Assembly (NCBI GenBank): GCA_947165825.1
Contig: CAMVBX010000007.1
Span: 1-32,189, forward strand
Direction of reading: 5' to 3'
DNA: 32,189 bases
From: an uncultured Clostridia bacterium
GTDB lineage: Bacteria; Bacillota; Clostridia; Oscillospirales; Oscillospiraceae
Below the pieces are notes generated by a model that saw only the letters and a list, made by a program, of their open reading frames with translations, ran no database searches and was not told the DNA's origin. Below, in pieces: positions 18,901 to 28,318 of the stretch. Every line of letters starts with the position of its first letter. Position 1 is the stretch's first letter. The position numbers and the translations under genes were made by a program.

Positions 18901-19487
18901 CGGATTTCGAGCGGGTGAACGAGCGGTATACCTATCTGGATTCCCAGAAAACGGACCTGGAAAAAGCCAAGCGTGAGCTGGAAGAGGTCCTGCGTACCGT
19001 TACGGACGAGATGAAACGGATCTTTGCGGACGAATTCAAAGCCGTGGCGGAGAGTTTCAGCCAGACCTTTACCGAGCTGTTCGGCGGAGGTCGGGGCGAA
19101 CTGGTGCTGGAGGATCCGGCGGACATTCTGAACTGCGGCATCGAGATCCGGGTTCAGCCGCCGGGCAAGTCTCTGCGGACCCTCACCCTTCTTTCCGGCG
19201 GTGAGCGGGCTTTTGTGGCCATCGCTTTGTATTTTGCCATGCTGAAGGTGCGGCCGGCACCTTTCTGCGTGCTGGATGAGATCGAATCCGCGCTGGACGA
19301 GGCAAACGTAGCTCGTTTTGCCCGATATACCCGCAGCATGGCGGGAAATACGCAGTTCCTGGTCATCACCCACCGGCGGGGCAGCATGGAAGAAGCGGAC
19401 ATGCTGTACGGAGTGACGATGCAGAAGGGCATTTCCCAGGTCCTGCGGGTGGACCTGAAGGAAGCGGTAAAAAACACGGAGGCATAA
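15924..19487 (+). CDS. smc: Chromosome segregation protein SMC
   Basis: LRALEIQGFKSFPDKLRLTF, Walker A GPNGSGKSNIADAITWVLGEQ, long coiled coils, hinge, LTLLSGGERAFVAIALYFAMLKVRPAPFCVLDEIESALDEANVARFA; TTG start with GGGAGGG upstream. Confidence 0.97.
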   Translation: MDLRALEIQGFKSFPDKLRLTFEERYCAIVGPNGSGKSNIADAITWVLGEQRSKTLRGGKMEDVIFGGTAQRGPAGFAQVSLVLGNEDRSLPWDADEVMITRRYYRSGDSEYYINRKLVRLKDVNTLLMDTGLGRDGYSLVGQGRVDDVLAAKSTDRREIFEEAAGISKYRYQREETLRKLERTEQDMLRLGDKLGELNLQLEPLRKQAETAKKYLLLRDELRGLEISLWMDALDRLADQTRILTQEYESADEQLKTQKEELEKLYRTSEDCTEGIRAADEKAEQLRLEIGELENQASQLSHEADLLDAEERSNQAAIQRLDAENARQQERIVELTGRLEERQERLRAIEAEKDELAGEKERLFRSSSETSREADRSDKDLGDLAARAAEEENAAAAEAARLETIEASAEALKAGLQESQEERNRLELRLEEERTALKRTEEQLQEKRESAKTAENQFNGCRMLADTRRQRIREQQERLQKLNMDDQTIRSRVSLLSDMEKEYEGFSRAVRVVMREKSRGILRGIHGTVAGLIHTEDRYTVALETALGSSLQSIVVDREEDGKAAITLLKRQDAGRATFLPLSAIRGTELRERELERIPGFEGIASQLAECDAAYGEILRNLLGRTVVAEDLDAAIAISRRYSARFRIVTLDGQLVNAGGSMTGGSAARNVGILSRANELQRLRIRVKELAAEREKAESALRTDEKELANAEYAAETAGIQLREIQDQVLKLEAEQKQRLVLTEAVEASLKSADSGVTRSRDEASRLEKAAEEARRSQKEHRLAAERIRQQAESQSQDRASIEERLRELREAAGKLREREAALDTEKEALEKGVEEWKALLRGYSAEDRDRADSRSVYAQKNDELKKRSAAFRAEAEQQKSEADSRRPALETAMQERQRCEANRGKAEREAQERNRSINELERNCAEMGQRKAAADMEERQLLDKLWDGYGLSRSAAQSQRTKLENSSRAQKRVGQLHREMSAIGSPNLASIADFERVNERYTYLDSQKTDLEKAKRELEEVLRTVTDEMKRIFADEFKAVAESFSQTFTELFGGGRGELVLEDPADILNCGIEIRVQPPGKSLRTLTLLSGGERAFVAIALYFAMLKVRPAPFCVLDEIESALDEANVARFARYTRSMAGNTQFLVITHRRGSMEEADMLYGVTMQKGISQVLRVDLKEAVKNTEA

Positions 19488-19491
19488 AACC

Positions 19492-20391
19492 ATGGGATTA
19501 CTGGATAAGATCCGCAGCGGATTGAGCAAGACCAGAAAGAGCTTCACCGGCCTTCTGGACAGCTTTACCGGGGCAAACGACGAATTCTTCGACGAACTGG
19601 AGGAGTCTCTGATCCTGGCGGATATGGGAGCGGAACTGGCTGTATCCACCGTAGACGAGCTCCGGGAAAGAGCGAAACACGAGGGGCTCCACGGCGGCGA
19701 GGAGATCCGCGCCGCTTTGAAGGAGACGCTCACCGCCGAACTGCAGGAGGCAGGAGATACCGGTCTCCGTTTGGAAACCAAGCCCTCCGTGATCCTGGTG
19801 ATCGGGGTGAACGGCGTAGGGAAAACCACCACCATCGGCAAGCTGGCCGCCCGGTTCACAGGGGAGGGAAAGAAGGTCCTGCTATGCGCCGGTGATACCT
19901 TCAGGGCTGCCGCTGCGGAGCAGCTGGGCATCTGGGCTCAGCGGTCGGGCGCGGATCTGGTGCGCCATGAGGAAGGATCCGATCCCGGAGCCGTGGTATT
20001 CGACGGAATTGCCGCGGCCAAAGCCAGAGGCACGGATGTGCTCATTTGTGATACTGCGGGAAGGCTGCATAACAAGGCCAATCTGATGAACGAGCTGAGC
20101 AAGATCAGCCGGATCATTGATCGGGAGCTTCCCGGCTGCAGCCGGGAGACTCTGCTGGTCCTGGACGCAGGGACGGGACAGAACGGATTGATCCAGGCCA
20201 GACAGTTCAGCCAGTCTGCAGGGGTCACCGGACTGGTCCTGACCAAGCTGGACGGGACCGCAAAGGGCGGCATTGCGTTTGCAGTAAACCGGGAATTGGG
20301 TATTCCGGTGAAGTTCATCGGTGTTGGGGAGCAGGTGGACGATCTGCTGGTCTTTGATCCCGATGCTTTTGTGGAGGCGATGCTTTCATGA
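19492..20391 (+). CDS. ftsY: Signal recognition particle receptor FtsY
   Basis: VILVIGVNGVGKTTTIGKLA, AAAAEQLGIWAQRSGADLV, DTAGRLHNKANLMNEL, TKLDGTAKGGIAFAV. Confidence 0.97.
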   Translation: MGLLDKIRSGLSKTRKSFTGLLDSFTGANDEFFDELEESLILADMGAELAVSTVDELRERAKHEGLHGGEEIRAALKETLTAELQEAGDTGLRLETKPSVILVIGVNGVGKTTTIGKLAARFTGEGKKVLLCAGDTFRAAAAEQLGIWAQRSGADLVRHEEGSDPGAVVFDGIAAAKARGTDVLICDTAGRLHNKANLMNELSKISRIIDRELPGCSRETLLVLDAGTGQNGLIQARQFSQSAGVTGLVLTKLDGTAKGGIAFAVNRELGIPVKFIGVGEQVDDLLVFDPDAFVEAMLS

Positions 20392-20987
20392 AACCCTTGA
20401 CCTTTGTACTGGCCAGTAAAAATGCGAAAAAGCTGGCGGAAATGCAGACGATCCTGGGGGAGCAGGGCGTTCAGGTCCTGTCCCAGGCCCAGGCCGGCGT
20501 TGATCTGGATCCGGAGGAAACGGGTACTACATTTGAAGAAAACGCGATCATCAAAGCCAAAGCGGTAGCTGAGGCCAGCGGTCTGCCTGCCATCGCGGAT
20601 GATTCCGGCCTGATGGTGGACGCGCTGGACGGGGCGCCGGGCGTATATTCCGCAAGATATGGCGGAAGCCATGCGCTGAGCGACGAGTATCGCTGGAAGC
20701 TTCTGTTGAAGAATATGGAAGGAATGGAACAACGGGCCGCGAAATACGTCTCAGTAATAGCGGCAGTGTTCCCGGACGGCCGGGTGCTCACCGCCCGGGG
20801 AGAGTGTCACGGAGAGATTGCCGAGAGTCCCCGGGGAACGGGCGGTTTCGGTTATGATCCCATCTTCCGCCTTCCGGACGGACGCCATATGGCGGAGATC
20901 AGCATCGAGGAAAAAAACCGAATCTCCCATCGGGCCATCGCCCTGGCGGAGATGCAGAAGAAACTGATGGAGTGTTTTGAAGAATGA
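20388..20987 (+). CDS. rdgB: RdgB/HAM1 family non-canonical purine NTP pyrophosphatase
   Basis: FVLASKNAKKLAEMQTIL, TFEENAIIKAKAVAEASGLPAIADDSGLMVDALDGAPGVYSARYGG, GTGGFGYDPIF. Confidence 0.95.
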   Translation: MKPLTFVLASKNAKKLAEMQTILGEQGVQVLSQAQAGVDLDPEETGTTFEENAIIKAKAVAEASGLPAIADDSGLMVDALDGAPGVYSARYGGSHALSDEYRWKLLLKNMEGMEQRAAKYVSVIAAVFPDGRVLTARGECHGEIAESPRGTGGFGYDPIFRLPDGRHMAEISIEEKNRISHRAIALAEMQKKLMECFEE

Positions 20988-21277
20988 CGGGAAAACAGAG
21001 AGCATATCTTCGGGCTCAGGCCAATGGGCTGGAAACCATCCTGTACGTAGGTAAGGGCGGGATCACGGAAGCGGTGATCCGGCAGACGGAAGAAGCGCTC
21101 GCTGCAAGGGAGCTGATCAAGGGACGGGTCCTGGAGGCTTCCCCGCTCACTGCGCGGGAGGCCTGCGAGCAGCTGGCGGAAGCCACCGGCGCAGAGGGGA
21201 TCCAGGCGATCGGCAGCCGTTTCGTCCTTTATCGCCCCGATCCGAAGGAGCCGAAGTTCACCCTTCCCAAGGCATGA
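20984..21277 (+). CDS. yhbY: YhbY family RNA-binding (CRM domain) protein
   Basis: MTGKQRAYLRAQANGLETILYVGKGGITEAVIRQTEEALAARELIKGRVLE...IGSRFVLYRP. Confidence 0.93.
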   Translation: MTGKQRAYLRAQANGLETILYVGKGGITEAVIRQTEEALAARELIKGRVLEASPLTAREACEQLAEATGAEGIQAIGSRFVLYRPDPKEPKFTLPKA

Positions 21278-22500
21278 AACGGGGATTTCTGGGGGGAACC
21301 TTCAATCCCCCGCACATGGGGCATATCCATGCTGCCCGGGCAGCGGCAGAGCAGCTTGGACTGGATGAGCTGTATCTGATCCCCACCGGAGAGCCGCCGC
21401 ATAAGGATCTGCCGGAGGATACGGCCACCGCAGAGCAGCGTCTGACCATGACCCGACTGGCAGCTGCCGGGATCCCCAACGCCGAAGTTCTGGATCTGGA
21501 GGTGCGGCGGAAAGGACCCAGTTACAGTGTCCTGACCGCCCGGGAACTGCTGGAGAAGGATCCGGAGGGGGAGCTCTGGCTCCTGTGCGGAACGGATATG
21601 TTCCTGACCCTGGACCGCTGGTATCGGGCGGATTGGCTTCTGAAAAACCTGCATATCGCGGCCTATCCCCGCAGAGCAGGGGAGGTTCCCGACCTGGAGG
21701 AAAAGGCGGCAGTCCTGCGTATGCGCTGGGGCGCCCGGGTAGAACTGATCCGGTTGGAGCCTATGGACGTATCCAGCACGGATGTCCGGGAAGCGCTGAA
21801 GCGGGGCGGCGGCAGCGAAATGGTGGGAGATGAGATTTACGCATATATCCTGCGCAACCGTTTGTATGGTGTACGCCCTGAGCCGGAAGCGCTGTGGCGC
21901 CTGACCGTACCGCTGCTGGAGAAGAAGCGCATCCCTCATGTTCAGGGGTGTAGGGAGGAGGCAAAGCGCCTTGCCCTACGGTGGGGAGCGGATTCGATTG
22001 AGGCGGAAAGAGCGGCGATCCTGCACGATGCGGCCAAAAAGATGCCCGCCGAGGAACAGTTGCGTTTGTGCGCGGCTTATGGTATAATCCCGGGAATCGG
22101 TGCGGATACGGACCTGGAAGGGGCGGACGGCACGGCTTTGCCTCCGGAGGAATTTGCCGCCCGTTATCCGAAGGTGCTCCACGCGTTTTCCGGCGCTGCG
22201 ATGGCATGGGGGATGTTTGGCGTTTCCACGGCGGTTCGGGATGCCATTATGTGGCACACCACCGGGAAGCGGGGAATGACGCTGCTGGAAAAGATCATCT
22301 GGCTTGCGGATTATATTGAACCTACCCGGACCATGTCGGGGGTGGAGAAGGTCCGTAAGCGGGCATACGAGGATCTGGATTCCGCTCTGCGGCTGGCTAT
22401 GCAAAAGAGCCTGGAGCATGTGACGGAGCGGAATGGAACCCCCCATCCAGCCTCTCTGGAGGCCCTGGACGATCTCAAGGAAAAGGAACGGAAAAAATGA
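21274..22500 (+). CDS. nadD: Fused NadD (nicotinate-nucleotide adenylyltransferase) - YqeK (HD-domain) protein
   Basis: N-terminal [42 protein letters not shown]-terminal HD domain [17 protein letters not shown]...[11 protein letters not shown]...[29 protein letters not shown], with no stop between. Confidence 0.93.
   Translation: MKRGFLGGTFNPPHMGHIHAARAAAEQLGLDELYLIPTGEPPHKDLPEDTATAEQRLTMTRLAAAGIPNAEVLDLEVRRKGPSYSVLTARELLEKDPEGELWLLCGTDMFLTLDRWYRADWLLKNLHIAAYPRRAGEVPDLEEKAAVLRMRWGARVELIRLEPMDVSSTDVREALKRGGGSEMVGDEIYAYILRNRLYGVRPEPEALWRLTVPLLEKKRIPHVQGCREEAKRLALRWGADSIEAERAAILHDAAKKMPAEEQLRLCAAYGIIPGIGADTDLEGADGTALPPEEFAARYPKVLHAFSGAAMAWGMFGVSTAVRDAIMWHTTGKRGMTLLEKIIWLADYIEPTRTMSGVEKVRKRAYEDLDSALRLAMQKSLEHVTERNGTPHPASLEALDDLKEKERKK
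22060..22088 (+). promoter_or_regulatory. Candidate intragenic extended -10 promoter upstream of the LCP gene
   Basis: TTGCGT (22060-22065), 17-nt spacer, TGG-TATAAT (-10 at 22083-22088). Confidence 0.5.
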
Positions 22501-24239
22501 AGATATTTGGCGGATTCGGCGGAAAGCATCTCCGCGGAAGGGACGCGGCGGCAGCAGCGTCCGAAGAGGAAACGCTTACCCCGGCGGCAGCTGCTGAGCC
22601 TGAAGAACCGGCAGCGGAAGAGGCAGCGGTTGAGACAGAAAACGCCCCGGAGGCGGAAGCTTCTGAGGAGACTGTCCGTACACCGGAAGAACAGGCGGAG
22701 ATCGATGAGATGATCCGCCGGTATCAGCACAAGAAACGGGTCCGGATATGGATCATCCTTGGGGTGATCGCAGCCATTCTGGCCGGCGGCTATATTGCGT
22801 ACAAATCCATAGTCAAGCCCCCGCAGATCGTGCAGCCTTCACCTCCGGTGAAGACCGAAGCGCCCTCTGCGACCGGAGTGCCCACCAGTATGCCCAGCGG
22901 AGCCCCGGAGGAAACGCCGGAGCCTACGGACGAACCGGAACCGGAAATCCGGGAACGGCTGGAAAACGTGTACAACATCCTGCTGCTGGGGCGTGACCAG
23001 GGCAACGGGAACACGGATACGATCATGATCTGCCGTTTCGATGCGGAAGCGGGGGAGATCAATATCCTCAGCATCCCCCGGGATACCTGCGCCAACGTGG
23101 AATCCAATCCGAAAAACAACGAACTGAAAAAAATCAGCGGTATCTATGCCAGAGCCGGCGTGGAAGGCGTCATGGATGCTGCGGGGGACATCATCGGCGC
23201 ACCGATGGACGGCTTCATCATGGTGAGCCTCAACGGGTTTGTCCAGCTGGTGGATACCATCGGCGGCGTGGATTTCAACAACATCTATTATATGAATTAC
23301 GATGATCCCACCCAGGATCTGCACATCCATTTCAACACCGGTATGCAGCATTTGGACGGGTATAACGCCGTGCGGTTGGTTCGATGGCGGCAGAACAATG
23401 ACGGGACCAATTACGGAGATATTGCCCGGATCGAGAATCAGCAGAATTTCCTCACCGCTGTGGCGAAAAAGTGCCTGAGTCTCTCCAATCTGACCGCCAA
23501 TCTCGGCGAGTATATCAAAATTTTCGAGTCCAACGTCAAAACGAATCTCACGAACGGCAACCTTTTGTGGTTCGGACAGCAGTTCCTGAATATGGGAACA
23601 GAAAACATCCATTTTTACACAATGCCCTCGAATTACAACGACAGCATCCGGGGCTTTGCCTATGGCACGATCCTGGTGGATGAGTGGATGGAAATGCTGA
23701 ACGAGCATTTCAATGTCTATAATATGCCTCTGACCCAGGAGGACGTGGATATCATCTCCCGGGATGCTGACGGAAAGCTCTATGCCACCAGCGGGGAGAT
23801 CAAGGGAGGAGAGAGCTCCTTCCTGTCCATGGACGATTATATGAAGAGTCTGGCTGAGTGGGAAGAATACAAACGGCAGCATGGCATGGGCAGCCAGGAG
23901 AGCACCCCTGCACCAAGCACCCCCGCTCCGGTCCAGAACACCCCTGCGCCTGAGCCGGAAACTACCCCGTCACCGGAGCCTGCCCCGGAGCCGGAACCCG
24001 AAACAACGCCGGAACCGGAGCTTGAGCCGTCTGAAGAACCGGGGCAGGAACCGTCAACCGGGACGGAGACCGATCCGCCGGCGGAAACTGAACCCGAGCC
24101 GGAACCCGAGCCTGAGCCGGAACCCGAACCCGAACCCGAACCCGAGCCCGAGCCTGAGCCTGAGCCTGAACCGGAACCCGCACAGGAACCGGGATCCGAA
24201 GCCGGCGGAGGGGAAGAGAATACCGATACGGAAGCCTGA
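22497..24239 (+). CDS. LytR-CpsA-Psr (LCP) family protein with C-terminal Glu-Pro repeat tail
   Basis: TM segment [83 protein letters not shown]-terminal (EP)n. Confidence 0.92.
   Translation: MKIFGGFGGKHLRGRDAAAAASEEETLTPAAAAEPEEPAAEEAAVETENAPEAEASEETVRTPEEQAEIDEMIRRYQHKKRVRIWIILGVIAAILAGGYIAYKSIVKPPQIVQPSPPVKTEAPSATGVPTSMPSGAPEETPEPTDEPEPEIRERLENVYNILLLGRDQGNGNTDTIMICRFDAEAGEINILSIPRDTCANVESNPKNNELKKISGIYARAGVEGVMDAAGDIIGAPMDGFIMVSLNGFVQLVDTIGGVDFNNIYYMNYDDPTQDLHIHFNTGMQHLDGYNAVRLVRWRQNNDGTNYGDIARIENQQNFLTAVAKKCLSLSNLTANLGEYIKIFESNVKTNLTNGNLLWFGQQFLNMGTENIHFYTMPSNYNDSIRGFAYGTILVDEWMEMLNEHFNVYNMPLTQEDVDIISRDADGKLYATSGEIKGGESSFLSMDDYMKSLAEWEEYKRQHGMGSQESTPAPSTPAPVQNTPAPEPETTPSPEPAPEPEPETTPEPELEPSEEPGQEPSTGTETDPPAETEPEPEPEPEPEPEPEPEPEPEPEPEPEPEPAQEPGSEAGGGEENTDTEA
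24090..24179 (+). repeat. Hexanucleotide (GARCCN)15 tract encoding (Glu-Pro)15
   Basis: Fifteen consecutive GAR-CCN units counted directly in the sequence. Confidence 0.95.
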
Positions 24240-24281
24240 ACCCTGCACAGAGCTGCGGGATAGAAATGGAGGATTGGATAT

Positions 24282-24641
24282 ATGCTTACCCCCCAGGAGG
24301 TTATGGAAGCGATTGTCCGCGCGTTGGACAGCAAAAAGGCGAGAGACATCACCGTACTGAAGACAGAAAAAATCACGATCCTGGCGAATTACTTCGTGAT
24401 TTGCACGGCAGGATCCACCACGCAGATCAAAACGCTCTCGGATGAGACCGGTAAGGTTCTCAGCGAGTTGGGTGAACCGCCCCTCCATAACGAGGGGTAT
24501 CGGGATGGCGGCTGGGTGCTCCTGGATTTCGGCTGCGTTGTCGTCCACCTGTTTCTGGAGGAAACCCGTAAGTTCTACGACCTGGAACGGCCGTGGAGCG
24601 ATGCGGAAAAGGTGGATATCTCCTCTATGGTCACAGAATAA
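24282..24641 (+). CDS. rsfS: Ribosome silencing factor RsfS
   Basis: ALDSKKARDITVLKTEKITILANYFVICTAGSTTQIKTLSD...GGWVLLDFGCVVVHLFLEETRKFYDLERPW. Confidence 0.96.
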   Translation: MLTPQEVMEAIVRALDSKKARDITVLKTEKITILANYFVICTAGSTTQIKTLSDETGKVLSELGEPPLHNEGYRDGGWVLLDFGCVVVHLFLEETRKFYDLERPWSDAEKVDISSMVTE

Positions 24642-24662
24642 CTGAGGAAAGCTGGACGGAAG

Positions 24663-27215
24663 ATGAAGTACGAGTTTCATGACATCGAAAAGAAATGGCA
24701 GCGTATATGGGAAGAAAAGCGGACCAACGCAGCCTCCAATGACAGCAGCAAGCCGAAATTCTATGGCCTGATCGAGTTTCCCTATCCCTCCGGGGACGGA
24801 CTCCATGTGGGGCATCCCCGGCCGTACACCGCCATGGATATCATCAGCCGGAAGCGGCGGATGCAGGGCTACAACGTCCTGTTTCCCATTGGATATGACG
24901 CCTTCGGCCTGCCCACGGAGAACTATGCCATCAAGAACCACGTCCATCCGAAGGATGTGACCCGGAAGAACATCGAACGCTTCACGTCGCAGCTGAAGAT
25001 GCTGGGTTTCTCCTTTGACTGGGATCGGGTGGTGGACACGACGGATCCCAAGTACTACAAGTGGACACAGTGGATCTTCCTGCAGATGTTCAAAAAAGGA
25101 CTGGCCTATAAAGCCAGTATGCCGGTGAACTGGTGTACCTCCTGCAAATGCGTCCTGGCCAACGAGGAAGTGGTCAACGGCGTATGCGAACGCTGCGGTT
25201 CCCCTGTGGTCCGGAAGGAAAAGAGCCAGTGGATGCTGGGAATCACGAAATACGCCCAGCGCCTGCTGGATGATCTGGACGATCTGGACTATATTGAACG
25301 GGTCAAGATTCAGCAGCGGAACTGGATCGGGCGCAGCACCGGCGCAGAGGTCACCTTCAAGACCACTGCCGGAGACGATCTCCTGATTTTTACCACCCGC
25401 CCGGACACTATGTTCGGCGCGACCTATATGGTCATGAGCCCGGAGCATGCCCTGGTGAACAAATGGCTGGGGGAAGGCAAGCTGCGGAATGCGGAGGCTG
25501 TCCGCGCCTATCAGGCGGAGGCTGCCCGGAAATCGGATTTTGAGCGTACGGAAATGGCGAAGGAAAAAACCGGCGTGGTGCTGGAAGGCGTCAACGCCGT
25601 GAATCCCACCACCGGTGTGGAGATTCCCATTTTCATCTCCGATTATGTCCTTTCCACCTATGGCACCGGCGCCATTATGGCCGTACCCGGTCATGACCAG
25701 AGGGACTGGGAGTTTGCCCGTTCTTTCGATCTGCCCATTGTGGAAGTGGTTCAGGGAGGCGACGTAACCCGGGAAGCCTTTGTGGACAAGGATGAAAATG
25801 CCCGGATGGTGAATTCCGGTTTCCTGAACGGTCTCAGTGTGAAGGACGCGATTCCCACCATGATCCGCTGGCTTACCGAGAAGGGGATCGGGAAGGAAAA
25901 GGTCAATTTCAAATTGCGGGACTGGGTCTTTTCCCGCCAGCGGTACTGGGGCGAGCCTATTCCCATCATCAAATGCCCGAAATGCGGTTGGGTGCCCATG
26001 GAGGAAAAGGACCTCCCGCTGCTGCTTCCGGATGTCAAGAGCTACGAACCGACGGATAACGGGGAAAGCCCTCTGGCCCATATGACGGACTGGGTGAAAT
26101 GCACCTGCCCGAAGTGCGGCGGTCCTGCGGAGCATGAGACGGATACCATGCCGCAGTGGGCCGGATCCAGCTGGTATTTCCTGCGGTATATGGATCCCCA
26201 TAATGACGAAGCGCTGGCTGGGAAGGATGCCCTCCGGTATTGGGACAGGGTGGATTGGTATAACGGCGGTATGGAGCATACCACGCTGCATCTGCTGTAT
26301 TCCCGCTTCTGGCACAAGTTCCTCTATGATATCGGCGTGGTGCCCACCAAGGAACCCTATGCAAAGCGTACAAGCCATGGGATGATCCTGGGGCTGAATC
26401 CCCGGAACTTCGATAATCTGGATCCGGCGGAGCAGGCTCGGCTGAAGGCGGAGTACGGCGGAGAGGAAGGGGCACGGAAGCATCTTGTGCAGCAGTACGG
26501 GGAGATGGCGGATCACCCCATCGTGAAGATGTCCAAATCCCTGGGCAACGTGATCAATCCCAACGATATCGTCAATTTGTACGGCGCGGATACCCTGCGT
26601 CTGTATATCATGTTTATCGGAGACTTTGAAAAAGCGGCGCCCTGGCAGGATACTGCGGTGAAAGGGAGCAAGCGTTTCCTGGACCGGGTATGGAACCTGG
26701 AGCAGAAGGTCAAGCCGGGGGACAGCTATTCCCGGGAGAATGAAGCCTCCATCCACCGCACAATCCGCAAGGTTTCCGAAGATATCGAAGCCATGAAGTT
26801 CAATACCGCCATAGCGGCCATGATGTCCCTGGTGAACGAGTTCTACGAGAAGGGGCTGAACCGGGCGGACTACATGGCGCTGCTGAAGCTCATGAGCCCG
26901 TTCACACCGCATATCGCGGAGGAGCTTTGGGAGCATATGGGCGGGGAAGATCTTTGCTGCCGGCAGCCCTGGCCGGAATGGGACGAGAGCCGCATGACTG
27001 AGGCGGAGAAGACCATTGCCGTACAGGTCGGAGGCAAGCTTCGGGCCACCGTCACCGTTCCTGCGGACGCGGATGAGGAGACCATGATCCGGGCTGCGCT
27101 GGCTGAGGAAAAGATCGCCCGGATGATGGAAGGTATGGAACTGGTCCGGACCATCGCAGTGAAAAATAAGCTGGTTAATCTCATCCTGAAGCCGAAAACC
27201 CTTGACAAGGCATAA
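24663..27215 (+). CDS. leuS: Leucyl-tRNA synthetase
   Basis: [59 protein letters not shown] (KMSKS). Confidence 0.98.
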   Translation: MKYEFHDIEKKWQRIWEEKRTNAASNDSSKPKFYGLIEFPYPSGDGLHVGHPRPYTAMDIISRKRRMQGYNVLFPIGYDAFGLPTENYAIKNHVHPKDVTRKNIERFTSQLKMLGFSFDWDRVVDTTDPKYYKWTQWIFLQMFKKGLAYKASMPVNWCTSCKCVLANEEVVNGVCERCGSPVVRKEKSQWMLGITKYAQRLLDDLDDLDYIERVKIQQRNWIGRSTGAEVTFKTTAGDDLLIFTTRPDTMFGATYMVMSPEHALVNKWLGEGKLRNAEAVRAYQAEAARKSDFERTEMAKEKTGVVLEGVNAVNPTTGVEIPIFISDYVLSTYGTGAIMAVPGHDQRDWEFARSFDLPIVEVVQGGDVTREAFVDKDENARMVNSGFLNGLSVKDAIPTMIRWLTEKGIGKEKVNFKLRDWVFSRQRYWGEPIPIIKCPKCGWVPMEEKDLPLLLPDVKSYEPTDNGESPLAHMTDWVKCTCPKCGGPAEHETDTMPQWAGSSWYFLRYMDPHNDEALAGKDALRYWDRVDWYNGGMEHTTLHLLYSRFWHKFLYDIGVVPTKEPYAKRTSHGMILGLNPRNFDNLDPAEQARLKAEYGGEEGARKHLVQQYGEMADHPIVKMSKSLGNVINPNDIVNLYGADTLRLYIMFIGDFEKAAPWQDTAVKGSKRFLDRVWNLEQKVKPGDSYSRENEASIHRTIRKVSEDIEAMKFNTAIAAMMSLVNEFYEKGLNRADYMALLKLMSPFTPHIAEELWEHMGGEDLCCRQPWPEWDESRMTEAEKTIAVQVGGKLRATVTVPADADEETMIRAALAEEKIARMMEGMELVRTIAVKNKLVNLILKPKTLDKA

Positions 27216-27230
27216 GAATGGGACTATAAT
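27202..27230 (+). promoter_or_regulatory. Consensus sigma-A promoter for rpsU
   Basis: TTGACA (27202-27207), 17-nt spacer, TATAAT (27225-27230); -35 lies inside the leuS 3' end. Confidence 0.85.
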
Positions 27231-27266
27231 ACACAAGCTAATGGCCCATCGGAGGGAGGGATAAGA

Positions 27267-27452
27267 ATGTCGGAAGTCAGAGTCAAGGAAAACGAGTCGC
27301 TGGACAGTGCCCTCAAGAGATTTAAGAGAAGCTGCGCCAAGGCTGGCGTGCTGGCTGACCTGAGGAAGAAGGAGTACTACCAGAGCCCCAGCGTCAAGCG
27401 CCGCAAGAAATCCGAGGCCGCGCGCAAGAATAAGAATAAGAGATATTATTGA
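27267..27452 (+). CDS. rpsU: 30S ribosomal protein S21
   Basis: [61 protein letters not shown]. Confidence 0.97.
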   Translation: MSEVRVKENESLDSALKRFKRSCAKAGVLADLRKKEYYQSPSVKRRKKSEAARKNKNKRYY

Positions 27453-27460
27453 TGTGCACA

Positions 27461-27492
27461 AAACCCGGCTATCCGAGGATAGCCGGGTTTTT
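27461..27492. terminator. Bidirectional Rho-independent terminator (rpsU / convergent orphan gene)
   Basis: Perfect 13-bp inverted repeat AAACCCGGCTATC-CGAG-GATAGCCGGGTTT followed by TT; minus strand reads into TTTTG. Confidence 0.85.
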
Positions 27493-28218
27493 CTCTGCCG
27501 TGGCCAGGGTTTCCACCTCCTCCGGGCTCCATTCCTGGGGGACAAGCAGGAATCCCCTGGAGATTCCCAGCTGTTGGGCCAAGCGGGTTTTGCGCAGAAG
27601 CGTCTCGGCATCGTCGTACAGGACGAAGCGCAGGGAGGCCTCTCTGCGGACGACAAGCACTTTGCACTGCAGATCCGGGGAGAAAAAGCAGGATTCCGCC
27701 TCCCTGGACAGGTGCGCCAGTTCTTCCCGGTCAATGGGTTTTCCGGTTCCGTCCGGACAAGGAAGGGAAAAGACCTGCCTGGTGCGCTCCAGATCCAGGT
27801 AGACTTCACCGCAGCGGGCTGCGGCCTCCTCCAAACGCTGCTGCAGCGTACCGCCTGAAATTGCGGTGGACAGGAGAACAGCCGCTCCGCAGCCCTCCTG
27901 CCAGAGCTGCTCGGCAACCACGCAGCGAAGGCCCCGACGACGAAGCACATCGCAAAAACGCAGGAGCTCCAGGCCGGGGCAGGGAGAGAAACCGCAGACC
28001 ACCGTATCGATCCCCCGCCTTCGGCACTCGTTGGCGGTTTCCGCTGCTCTTGCCGAACGGATCTGTCCGCCCAGAATCATGCAGCCGCCCCGGAGAGCGG
28101 CGCGCGGGGCGGGAAAGGGGCGGTCCATGCTGTAGGCCAACGTGGCGAAATGCTTCCAACCGCAGGACAGATGGGGGAATTGCCCTTCACTGGAAGCGAG
28201 GATAAAGGAAAAGGACAT
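27469..28218 (-). CDS. Conserved-looking hypothetical protein, family not recognised
   Basis: Clean ORF with AGGAGG 5-7 nt before ATG at 28218 (MSFSFILASSEGQFPHLSCGWKHF...); ends AEKNPAILG* at 27469. Confidence 0.75.
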   Translation of the reverse strand: MSFSFILASSEGQFPHLSCGWKHFATLAYSMDRPFPAPRAALRGGCMILGGQIRSARAAETANECRRRGIDTVVCGFSPCPGLELLRFCDVLRRRGLRCVVAEQLWQEGCGAAVLLSTAISGGTLQQRLEEAAARCGEVYLDLERTRQVFSLPCPDGTGKPIDREELAHLSREAESCFFSPDLQCKVLVVRREASLRFVLYDDAETLLRKTRLAQQLGISRGFLLVPQEWSPEEVETLATAEKNPAILG

Positions 28219-28254
28219 AAACACCTCCTGGAGGAACGGAGAGCGACTGCCTTC

Positions 28255-28283
28255 TGGACAAACGCTCTGCAGGGTGATATAGT
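28255..28283 (+). promoter_or_regulatory. Candidate sigma-A promoter for the M24 peptidase gene
   Basis: TGGACA (28255-28260), 17-nt spacer, TATAGT (28278-28283). Confidence 0.5.
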
Positions 28284-28318
28284 GAAATCAAGAATCCAGA
28301 AAGAAGGAAGTAGGAATC

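Noticed and set aside
16035-19931. 1298-aa minus-strand ORF antisense to smc and ftsY
   Set aside because: Lies opposite two unmistakable genes; low-complexity composition and GC-driven lack of stops explain it.
24090-24179. Possible CRISPR or satellite-like array
   Set aside because: Short in-frame hexamer codon repeat encoding EP, no spacers.
23837-24376. Minus-strand ORF with a (GS)n repeat
   Set aside because: It is the mirror image of the Glu-Pro repeat in the LCP gene.
24054-27950. 1298-aa minus-strand ORF antisense to leuS, rsfS and the LCP tail
   Set aside because: Antisense to clear housekeeping genes and out of frame with the real minus-strand gene at 27469; equal length to the other antisense ORF is coincidence.
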